The notes beneath the pieces are model-generated. The model had not been told where the DNA came from. It saw only the letters and a program-made list of their open reading frames with translations, and ran no database searches. From Mesostigma viride (taxonomy: Eukaryota; Streptophyta; Mesostigmatophyceae; Mesostigmatales; Mesostigmataceae), in assembly GCA_009746045.1 (NCBI GenBank), contig RPFO01000542.1:1009624-1071623 (forward strand): a stretch of 62,000 nucleotides of DNA, given 5' to 3'. Shown piece by piece: positions 39,910 to 49,933 of this stretch (the first letter of the stretch is position 1; each line of letters begins with the position of its first letter). A program made the translations under genes and the position numbers.

Positions 39910-42900
39910 CTGGGGACAGTGGGGGGGGGGGCGGGAAGGGTATAACGTGAACATGGACGTGAAAGACACGGGGAGGAACAGTGAGATGGCAACGTGAGAG
40001 GTGCGAGGCGTACCGTGGTCCCTTCCCTCCCCCACCCACCCACCCACCCACCCAGCAGGCATACTGTGCCCCCCCCCCCCCCGAAAAAAATTGCATGCAT
40101 GAAACAGTTGCGCATTCAAGTCCGAGAGATCAAGGAACAGTGACAAACAGCCCCGCGATGAGGAAACAAAAGGACACAGCCCACAGATAAGGAAACAAAA
40201 GGACACAGCCCACAGATAAGGAAACAAAAGGACACAGCCCACAGATAAGGAAACAGAACGACAAAGCCCACAGATAAGGAAACAAAAGGACACAGCCCAC
40301 AGATAAGGAAACAAAAGGACACAGCCCACAGATAAGGAAACAAAAGGACACAGCCCACAGATAAGGAAACAAAAGGACACAGCCCACAGATAAGGAAACA
40401 GAACGACAAAGCCCACAGATAAGGCAACATCGAGGAGGGGGGGGCCACAGAGGGCGTACAGCAGGGAAGGACTCGGTGTCTTGCCCACCGACCATGCAGA
40501 CTGCAGAAAAACAGTAAAAGTTGGAATAGGCTGGACGGAGAGGAAAGGCTAGAGAGGAAGGGGCAGGATAGCTGCCTGCAAGTCCTTTTCAACTCCAAAG
40601 TTCCTTTTGTTTCAAAAGTACGCGGCATCCCCACCTGTGCGGGGGAAAGTGAGAGAAGATGCGTGAGGAAGGGCACAGGAGGATGGACAGGAGAAAAAGC
40701 GCTGGACGCTCTACTGACCGTGCGGATGCTGTCTTGAAAGGCACAGAGCGGACTCCCCACTTGTGCGAGGGCAAGGGAGGGAAGATGAGCGAGGCAGGGC
40801 AAAGGAGGAAGGACAAGAGTACAGAAACAGAGCGGCATCCCCACCTGTGCTCCGACCACACGGAACCGCGCGCACAGCAGCTCCATCACAGCCGCGCGCG
40901 CCATGAGGACCGCCGCGACTGCCGCCGACGCGTCCCCGAGGCTGCACTCCTCGTCCGTCTCCTCCGCACTCTTGCGCTGGACCGTCACGATGGTGCCACC
41001 GCCAGCCGTGATGTTGCTGCCTTGCGAGGACATCCCCGCCGTGCCTTCCCCCACAATCCCCGCTTTATCCCCCCCCCCGTTCCCTCCTGACTGGCGACTT
41101 TGTGGCCTTGTGAAGAGATCCGTGGCGAGACATCCCACGTATCAGCCAAGGCTCGCAATAACCCCGCACCCTCGGTGGATGACAGCTTGGCTCGCAATGC
41201 CGCGCCGGGTGAGCCACCGCCGATGCCTGCTTGGCCCCCAGGAGCGCCCAGGTACTCCACCACCCTGGCCTCCAGCGTCCGGAACACGCCCCAGCAGAAG
41301 AGGACGAGGCCGACGCAGACCTCGAGCGCGGCCGAAGCGGGCACGGGGAGGGGGGGCGACCCGGGGGGCGTGAATAAGGGGGGGGACGCAGAGGGCGGAA
41401 TCAAGGGGGGAGTCGCGGGGACACGTGCGGGGGATGCGGCACGATTGACCGCGTCTGCTGCGCCCGCACCCAGTGGCGACAACAGTGGTGGTTGGGGCGT
41501 GTCTGTTCTAGTAGCGTTGCCAGAACTGGGGTTGGAGTTGCCGGCGATTACAGCATTGCTGGCGGGGGGAGTGGCGATGCCAGCGGTACTGGCATTGCCA
41601 GCGTTGGGAGGGGCATCGCCGGTAACTAGTATGGCGCTGCCGGCATTAGGGGTTGATGGGCGGCTCAACCCAAACGTCGGGTTGCTGCACCTAGACAGCG
41701 CCCGTTCCAGGATGGTCATGCTGACATCCGACAACGTCACGCCCTCGCCGCCGCCATGCGCGCCACGATAGCGCGACACACTCGCCAGGGTAGTAATACC
41801 CCTCCCAGACCTCAAGACATTGCCCTGCTCGCTGCTCGGGAGGTCACTGCCCTGGCTACCATGCGAAAACATCGTGCCACACGGCTCACCTACAACACCC
41901 TCGCCATCGCCACCTGCATCGTGCAGGCCATCCATCGTGCCCGCCACACCCCCACCTGCTCGGCCGCTCGCTTGCCCCCGCGAGCTCAGGCCCGCGTGCC
42001 CTGCTGTCAGTGTGCCACCTGGCAAGGGGCCATCCGTTGGGGAGTGGGACACTCCCCCCTGCTGCCCCGTTCCCTTCCCCTCCATGCCCTCCCCTCCAGC
42101 CACCCTGCCGACAGCCCCACTGCCTTGGCCGCTATCACCACCTCCCCCGCCACCGCCCCTCCGTTGCAATTCAAGCGTGGCCTCGGCCAGCACGCGCCGG
42201 ACGAGCTCGGCCGCCTGCCGCGAGAGGCCCCGCAGGGCGCGCGCCGCCTCAGGGTCCCTGGCCGGCTCCCCCGCGATCGACGCCGCAAGGGCACGGTCGC
42301 GCTGCCAACCCAGGGACGCGGGGAGGGCCCCCAGGAGCTCTGGGTCCCACAGGCCCGACAGACTGAGGTGCGACAAGCCCTCACTGAAACTGGCGCTCGT
42401 GACGCCGCTGCCACCCTCACCTGATGGTGATGTCTCAGCCGCTGCCGCCGTCACGGAAACCACGGGTGCCTTGCCGTGAGGGTGGCTGCCTGGTGGTGAC
42501 TTGCTCATGCCACCCTGCGTGCTGCTCGTGACCTCTACATTACTGCCCTTGTCGCCCAGCTGGTGGTCCAGGCTGGGTGAAGACATGTCGCCACCCCTGC
42601 GGGAGGACCCCTCGCCGCCCTCTGAGGGCTCTCCTCCTGCGTACGCATCCCCTCTCTCACCCTCGACGCCTGCGCCGCCTTCCCTCCCCCCACCGGCCCC
42701 ACGGCCCTCCTCGTCCCTGCCCACGTGCCCTTTTACCGCACATCCCTCCCCAGCCCTCCCCTCCTGCCCCTCCGGTTGTGCAGCGTCATCCTCGCTACTG
42801 AAACTAAGCTCGTGGATGGTCAGGTCAGGCCCCCGGGTGTCTCCCTCGTGACAGGCGTGGGTGGCGAAATCGGCGGGGACGGTAAGGGGGGAGACGAAAG

Positions 42901-45900
42901 TGGCCGCGGGGAAGGCGCTGGGTGGGTGGCCACTCGATGTGGTTTCTTCCGTCCAGGGCTGGGGCGGGTGGTGTGTGTTTGAAGTGAGAATGACCAGGGG
43001 GGGCGAAAGGGAGGCGAATGGGATGGATCAGATCACCGGACCACGAGAAACCCGTCACATGTTAGTAGGGAAAAGGGAGAAAGGGAGAGGAGAGGAATGG
43101 GCACAGGCTACAAGAGAAAAAGAGGATGACTTGGAGTCACCGGGGGGAAGGGGGGAAGCCAGACAATGATTTGCATGAGTTGTCCATGTGTGCTTCCGCC
43201 ACAGGTAGACAAGACCACGGCAGGCATCAGACCTATGACGGACCATACCAGAGGGTACCGTAGACCAGGGAAAAGAAAGGTAGCTTCGTTATGTGACATG
43301 GCTAACGTACATGGCTAGCTTGAGTGGCTATGGTCATGGTTGCAGCTGAAAAGGTACCCATGCTGAAGACGTTTAAACAACAGACGGAGGTAATATAACA
43401 CACAGAGGTACAACAACAGACAGAGGTACAATAACAGACAGGGGTACAATAACACATGGAGATACGATGACACATGGATGGAGATACGATGACACATGGG
43501 TGGAGATACGATGACACATGGATGGAGATACGATGACACATGGAGATACCCAGACGAACAGCATCCAAACAGCTGATGCGACGTGGCAATCCGGTCCCAA
43601 AGCCCAGCTTTTTTCATTGTCAGCTGCCGTGGCCCTAACGAGCAATCAACAGCGCGCTCTTCTAGAGCTGCAATGCAGCACGGATAGCCGCAAGCGCAGG
43701 GGCCCCCGCATGGTGTGCGCCGCCGCTCTACAATCAACGACCCAGCTATCCTCAACCTAGCTGTACCCAAGCAGTACTCAGGCTTTAGACACAACGGTAA
43801 CTAAGCTGTGCTCCAAGCTGTACTGAAGTATTGACGACAGCGCTCGGCCCCTGTAAACTATCTACTTATTAAAGAATAACCTTCCACCCCAAACCAACCC
43901 CCTGCCTTTCGCAACATCCCTATCTACTTATTAAAGAATAACCTTCCACCCCAAACCAACCCCCTGCCTTTCGCAACATCCCTATCTACTTATCAAAGAA
44001 TAACCTTCCACCCCAAACCAACCCCCTGCCTTTCGCAACATCCCTATCTACTTATTAAAGAATAACCTTCCACCCCAAACCAACCCCCTGCCTTTCGCAA
44101 CATCCCTATCTACTTATCAAAGAATAACCTTCCACCCCAAACCAACCCCCTGCCTTTCGCAACATCCCTATCTACTTATCAAAGAATAACCTTCCACCCC
44201 AAACCAACCCCCTGCCTTTCGCAACATCCCTCCCCTTCCCTTCCCTCCACAACCAAAATCCCCTTCCCTCCCCACCACTACTCCCTTCCCCGCAGTCCCA
44301 AGCCCAATCCAGTCCAATCCACCGACCTTTGCCATGTTGAGAATCCTCCGGGGCACCCCGTAAAAGGACCCAGAAGAAGCCGTGGACGCGGACACACGCG
44401 CTGCTGGCATCCCCGCTACCATCCTCCCTTCCCCCACGGTGAACGCTCCCCCTGCCCCCGCTGAAGCTGTTCCCATGCCACCGCCCGTCGTGGTCTTTGA
44501 TGCCCCCCCCGTCGCCGTCTGTCCTTCCCCCACCGTCGCGGTGCGCTTGCGTACGGCACAGAGCTGCTCCATCACGCGCACTTTGGCCATGATCACCGCC
44601 GCACGCACCGCGCTGGGCATGCTCGCGTCGGAGACCGGCCGGTTCCGGCACAGCTCCCGCGAATGCTCCTCCATGCGGGCTGCCGAGTTCAAAAATGGGG
44701 GCGGAACCAAAAGCGGTGGCGGATCCCACATGAGAGTCGGAGGACCCCAGGTAATAGTATCACTGGTGATGTCCTTACTGTGATGTCCTTACTAGTAATA
44801 CAGGCAGCCCTTGTTCACTGCTTAAGAAACCCTAGCATCTAATTCGCCACCTAGACCAGCCTTGCCGATGCACACAAGGAGCACCCTCTAAAGAATGTGT
44901 GAGCCAGCATGACCCTAGAATCTGCGATGGCGTACCCCCTTCCCCAACCAGGCAGGATTTCCACGTGCTGCGTACTAAAAGCATGCCATCCAACATCAGC
45001 ACGACATCAGGCATGTCCATGCAAGGTTGACTGCCAAGTTTTTGTTTGCTGCAAGTGTATGATACTCTTGATCAATAGGAAAATCATAATCAACCTTTAG
45101 AGCTAATGCCCATGCAACGTTTGGCCCGCGCATTTCATGCAACCAATACTCGAAAAATGCTTCTTATGAGTTCTTAGGTCAGCAAAGACCGAAAAAGCCA
45201 TCCTCCAAGAAAAAGATACTCATCTATTTCAGACAGGCACAAACAAAAGAAAAAACAAAACAGAGACCAGAGACCAGAGAGCGTGACCATCATTTATCAT
45301 GGTAACACAGTCTTCCTCCATCTGCAGGGTCCCCCTCCCCTGAAACCTCAATCCCCCCTCCAAAAAACCTCCATCCCCCCTCCCCCAAAACTCCATGAAC
45401 CCCCGCCCCTCCCCCCCCACAAACCCCCCTATTCCAGCGCAGAGTACCAACCAACAACCGCAAGCCGCACACACCTGCCAGGGTGTGGAAGACGTGCCAC
45501 ACGTGCACGATCAGCTCCGCAGGGACCACGTCGACGGCCAGCACGCCCGCCGGGACCAGACCCGATGAGCTGCTGCCGCTGCCACCACCACCACCATGAC
45601 CACGAATAGCTTCTGATAGCGTCGCACCCCCGACACCCCCGTGGCTTGTACGTGCGTTTCCCTGATCACGCACAACGAGGGCACCGCCGACTTGAGCTAC
45701 CGCCGCCGCGTTGGGACTCATGCTGGCCCTCCCGCCGCCATCCACCGCAGGCTCCCCCTCCCCGCTTGCCGACATCCCGGCAGCGCCATCTGCCACGTCG
45801 TCAAACCGTAGCTGCTGCGCCACGGGGAGCAGGGACCCTGCGGTGTCCTGCACCGACCCCCGCCGCAGGTAGTTACTACCCCCCAACGCGCCCGGATTAC

Positions 45901-46837
45901 TGTTGTTATTTCCTCCGCTGGCACCTTGACGTAGCCCGTGCCGGTGCTGCGAGGGCACCTGGTGGAGGTCATGTGCGGAGCGCCGGCGGGGAAGCCCCCC
46001 GTTGGCGGTCACCGCCAGCGCAGTCGTGCTACCGTCCGCGTTCGCAAACAGCCGTGCCACCACGTGGCCTCTTGGTACCCCCCGCTGTTTCGGTTCCGGG
46101 AATGGGGACGAGAATTCCCCCAGTGAGGGGGAGGCCCCCCCCGCGCCCGGCAACGGCTGCAGCTGGTACAGCTGGCGATGCTGCAGCACGGCCGAGGGGT
46201 TGGGCGCGTGGGAAGGGCCCCCACCCAGCCCGTTCGTGGGCGCGATCAGCCCGACCTGGCCCGTTCCGGGCAGCGCGGCGCCCCCAAGGGACCCCTGCGT
46301 GTATGCCGGACCATGTGCCACCCACTGCGCCTGCTGGTGGGGGTCCTGCCACGAGTTGCGAAGGGATATCTCGTGCGCCGATGCCCCCACCAGCGCTGGT
46401 GGTTGTTGTTGCGGCTGCTGTTGTTGTTGTTGTTGTGGTTGTTGTTGTTGTTGCGGCTGCTGCTGTTGTTGCGGTTGCTGCGGAGCGTGCGGCAGCGACC
46501 CTGCCTGTGGCGACTGCTGCGATGATCCTGCCTGTTGCGGTTGTTGCTGTTGCTGCTGGCGGGCGAACGCGACAGAGATGCCTCCGGCACCGGCGCCCTC
46601 GTGGGCCGCTGGCGGGGCTGCGTTGGCCCACGGCTGCCTTGCGAGCGTCGGAGAGATGGGCCGTGCGCTCAAGTCTTTCGACGAGACGAGCTTGATGCGG
46701 GGCCGCGTGGGCGAGCGCAGGCTGTCACGGAATTTCTTGGGAATGTCCGCGGGGGCGAGGTAGCGGCTCCGACTGCTGACGCCCGCCCCTTGCGTCGGCG
46801 GCTGGTGCGGGGGACCCCCCCCTGAAAGCTGCGGCAT
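37261..46837 (-). CDS. Unrecognised four-exon gene, about 2,195 residues
   Basis: Exons, 5' to 3' on the minus strand: 46837-45475, 44787-44327, 42958-40845 and 39909-37261. Phases fit at every join provided one base is added in a 10-G run near 41072. The protein is largely low-complexity: a poly-Gln tract, Gly/Ala/Pro-rich linkers and a long Asp/Glu/Gly/Tyr-rich region near the C-terminus. Conserved-looking islands are RYLAPADIPKKFRDSLRS, PAELIVHVWHVFHTLAG, PSAVRAAVIMAKVRVMEQLC, LEVCVGLVLFCWGVFRTLEA, AVAAVLMARAAVMELLCARF and ERSILGRYLERCRKERGLVA. Two of these pairs look duplicated. I know no family with them. Cytosolic or nuclear location is likely, since no signal peptide is present. Confidence 0.7.
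40161..40421. repeat. 29-bp minisatellite, nine units, in intron 3 of the minus gene
   Basis: The unit is AGGAAACAAAAGGACACAGC plus CCACAGATA. Two units carry CAGAACGACAA in place of CAAAAGGACAC. Because 29 is not a multiple of three, the array is open in several minus-strand frames. Confidence 0.95.
40845..42958 (-). CDS. Minus-strand gene exon 3
   Basis: Begins PWTEETTSSGHPPSAF after CGCCCCAG and is continuous to about 41072, where a run of ten G changes the frame; eleven G would join the two halves. Contains FSEGLSHLSLSGLWDPELLG and LSRQAAELVRRVLAEATLEL, ending ARFRVVGAQ/GTGGGG. Confidence 0.65.
43380..43556. repeat. Short-unit tandem repeats in intron 2 of the minus gene
   Basis: ACAGACAGAGGTACAA-like units to about 43450, then GATGGAGATACGATGACAC units of 22-23 bp. 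Confidence 0.85.
43859..44230. repeat. 62-bp minisatellite, six units
   Basis: Units start at 43859, 43921, 43983, 44045, 44107 and 44169 and differ mainly at TTATTAAAG against TTATCAAAG. It lies inside intron 2 of the minus-strand gene. Confidence 0.97.
44327..44787 (-). CDS. Minus-strand gene exon 2
   Basis: The acceptor TAAG at 44788-44789 gives the phase exon 1 needs. A second AG at 44763-44764 looks better but does not fit. Encodes ITWGPPTLMWDPPPLLVPPP and PSAVRAAVIMAKVRVMEQLC, and ends RRILNMAK/GTCGGT. Confidence 0.6.
45475..46837 (-). CDS. Minus-strand gene exon 1: poly-Gln region
   Basis: Starts at the ATG of MPQLSGGGPP (46837); the frame is also open slightly upstream. It contains RYLAPADIPKKFRDSLRSPT and a mixed CAG/CAA poly-Gln tract around 46400-46560. 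It ends after FHTLAG at GCAG/GTGTGT, phase 1. Confidence 0.7.
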
Positions 46838-48774
46838 GCTGCCTCCCGTCACTTGCACGTCACTGGTCGTTAAGTGAGTAACGAGTTATTCACTGGTCGA
46901 TTGCTCCTGGGTGAGGCGATCGAGGGTCCCTGGCGGGTGGGCGTCGACCGTGTCGGGTCCCGTGTCGTCATGTTTATTATTAGATCTGGGGATTGCGGCG
47001 CTCGTGGATTATTTTTGCATCCGTACCATGCACATCAAGGGAAGAAGAGGACATGCCGGTCACCACGGCTGGATGCAAGTTGCACATGGCATCCTCCTTC
47101 GCCCTCTGGATTGTGCGTGGGGAGATATGCCAGGAATGTAGCAGGGGCGGGCCGAACAGGGATGCAACAAGGATGCTTGGTGTGCAAGTTGGCATAAAGA
47201 AACGGCATGCATAAAAGACATCAAAGATGCAAAGCCATTCCTGGTCCATGCTGGAGAGACAGGAGAGGGACAGGAGAGGCAATGCTATCGAAGCCTGCGT
47301 TCACTTGCGCGAATTTTACGAACATCACGGCAGTATTCGTCACTGGTACCGTTTTCAAAACATGTCGAGCGGCATAAGGGCATTAGCTAACCTGCGACAA
47401 GGGTGGGGCTTGCATGTGTTTCTGTGAACGTTCTAGAACAGCATAAGACCAGCACCTAGGAGGAAAACGGATGGATTCACACATGCTCCCAATTGCGAGA
47501 GACATTGGCATTGGCGTGCCCAGGAGTAGGCCATGGTGCGGCGTGTTTCCAAAACAGTGGCAATTTGATGGACGCAACATGCGTTTGGTAATATGTATTT
47601 GCTGTGTTCTTGAAGCATGCGCGCGTATCTGAATATGTTTGGACCGCAGCACATGGTATTCAGCTGACACTTCGTCCTAGGAAGTCCGATGATGGCTTCA
47701 CTAGCAGGGTTCCCATGTCTAATGCCAACGGGAAAGATCTAAACGCAGAAACCGTGATGCGGTCAACATGAACTATCAAGTCCGAGCATATCCCGCCAGC
47801 TATTCATCTCAGAGCACATCGTGGACGAACCAATAAATTCGCAGAAACTGTGGATAATCAGCTGCACTCTGGGTATGCGGCTCCAGCAGGTCTTACCTGT
47901 ACATGCCTGTCTAACCGATGGCCGCAGATACCAGTTTAAAACATGCCGCTTATCCATCTGTTCGAAACCTCCATCAAATTACAAACACTTGCATATCCTT
48001 TTCCGCATGCCCCTTGCTCCCATTTCAGAACGCCTCCGCCATGGCTGCTGTCGACGTCATGAAGCGGGCGACTTGGACCTGCATGCTCGCGCCTTTGGCT
48101 CTCGTCCGGTCGTTCCCCGATTCCTGGCGCACGGTCTCTGATCACCCTGTGCTTCAGTTGCAACCGATGTTAGCTACCTCTTCGCCCGGTCGCCCGGTTC
48201 GAAGTTCACTCGTACGTTTGGCGGTACTTCCTCTTGACCAGGGTGTGAACGGAAGTTCTGTTCGGATACGGCCTTGCGGAGATACGATCTTGCGGGCCGA
48301 GAGGGCCAAAGGGCCGGGTAGGAAAGCGGGAACTCGCGTCAGGATCCTTGGCAAAGGCGAGGCCCGTTTTTGGCGCGAACTGCAAACAGCAGCTATGACT
48401 GTCTGCGTTCAAACTTTTAAAACTCGAAGAAGAAATTAAACATGGCTGGGGCTTGGCCAAAATGGCACCATCCGCGATATCACGGTGTTAAAGCATGGAC
48501 TATGGAACATGTCAAATTACGATATGAATTTTGTGTCACCTAGGGTTTTCTGAATGCCAGGTGCGAGCCGTATGGTGGTACTTAATTGAGGAGATTGCTT
48601 CCACGTGTAGCTCTGACTGAACCAGCTGCCGTAAGAGATGTTTCAATGCCCACGGAGTATGCTAGTGGAACGCCACATCCCGCTGGTGCGATAACTCGGG
48701 CAAGCTGGCCACACAGGTAGACACGCTAATTCATAGTCGAATGCCGATGAGATAATTGACCTGTTGATCTGTGC
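46838..48774. promoter_or_regulatory. Shared spacer between two divergent genes
   Basis: The minus-strand gene starts at 46837 and the ATAD5-like gene at 48775, so both promoters should lie here. I see no clear TATA box or shared element. Confidence 0.4.
48042..48439 (+). CDS. Possible small ORF, 132 residues
   Basis: An ATG in good context (CCGCCATGG) opens MAAVDVMKRATWTCMLAPLA and runs to TAA at 48437-48439. It is Arg/Ala/Leu-rich with no recognisable domain. It could be a small gene or 5' sequence of the ATAD5 transcript, or chance. Confidence 0.25.
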
Positions 48775-49933
48775 ATGCCCGGCATGGGGGCTGGACCAAC
48801 TGGAAAAGGGGATGTCGACTGTGTCCCACCCGTGAAGCAGCCACCGCAAGCCTCGGCCGTCCCATCTCGACATGCGAAAGACTGGAACAAAGTACGATCA
48901 TTCCCGATCACCAGTTTTTTCTCGCCATCCGCGACTAAGGATACGGCAGCTCCTGGCAAACCCCGCGTAGCGGACGCGAGTGGTTCGCAAGAGAAAGGGG
49001 GCCAGGCAGTGGGCGACGATCTGCCTCCGGGAGATGCCGACACAGGCGGTGCTGCAGACCCGCTTTGCGTCCGGGAGCGGCAACCGGAGCCGGAGCTCGC
49101 ACCGCCACCAAGGCAAACTGCTTCCCTTGCCCCGGTGTCCACAGAGGTCGAGGAGCGTGCTCGTGCCTCGTCGTCTCTAGAAGGGAGCCGTCCAGCAGAG
49201 GCGCATGGAGAGGCCGTCCTGGACGGCCAATCCCTGGCTGATGGCCAGCAATCGTATCGCGATGGTAAACCTGCCAGTGGTGACCGCAGCCAGACTTTCC
49301 GGAGCACTGCTGACGTTGGACCTCGTGGCGCCCCCGCCAGCATATCCTCCGTCGTTCCTGCCGTGGCTGCCGAGGCATCTCCGCCGGCTTCCTCGCCTGC
49401 CTCTGATCCTGACCCAGAGAACGCCCCTCTCGATACAATTTTAGCGCTCGAGGTTCCACTGGGCCATCTGTCAGCCCCCGTCAGCACAGGCAAGCCATCC
49501 GCCCTAGACAGTGTCGGCAAGCCATCAGCCTCTGTCAGCACGCACAGCTCCCCCTCGTGTTCCCCCGGCGACCTAGACTGCTCCGAGGGTTGCGGCCATC
49601 GCCCAAAGGGGGGCCCTTTGTTACATCCGCTGTTTCTAAGGAAGACCGCACCCCGGCCCAAGCCAGTGCGTGCGGCAGCAGACAAGGAAGCGTCGCGCGC
49701 GGCAGGGCAAGCCCAGGGTGGGATGGCCCAGCGGTGCACAGGTGGCATGGAGGAGCTCAAGGGGGAGACCCTGGTTTACAGCATGGAGGAGAACACGGGC
49801 GGTAAAAGTGGGCAAAAGCACGCAGGCCTGGCAGTGGCCGAGGAAGGATCTCCCGCCCAGGATGCCTCGCTAGGCAAGGATGCCTCCCAGGGCAAAGATG
49901 CCTTGCAGGGCAAAGATGCCTCGCTCGCCACGG
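48775..49933 (+). CDS. ATAD5: ATAD5-like gene, 5' exon
   Basis: Frame from MPGMGAGPTGKGDV through DWNKVRSFPITSFFSPS, SSLEGSRPAEAHGEAVLDGQ and LLHPLFLRKTAPRPKP. The proposed donor, GG/GTGGCT at 49933/49934, is weak. The frame stays open to 50421 but beyond 50030 reads only minisatellite. Confidence 0.65.

Noticed and set aside
40161-40421. CRISPR-like direct repeats
   Set aside because: Units are directly adjacent with no spacers, and the genome is eukaryotic.
39910-40488. Extension of the C-terminal exon upstream through the open frame to 40488
   Set aside because: The extra sequence is minisatellite and C-rich tract. A good acceptor at 39910 joins in phase to the donor at 40844.
40116-41138. 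A 340-residue minus-strand frame with repeated hydrophobic segments
   Set aside because: Most of it is the 29-bp minisatellite, open in several frames. Only 40845-41060 is likely coding, as part of exon 3 of the minus-strand gene.
46002-46763. A cysteine-rich plus-strand frame with long Cys runs
   Set aside because: It is the antisense of the poly-Gln CAG/CAA tract in exon 1 of the minus-strand gene.
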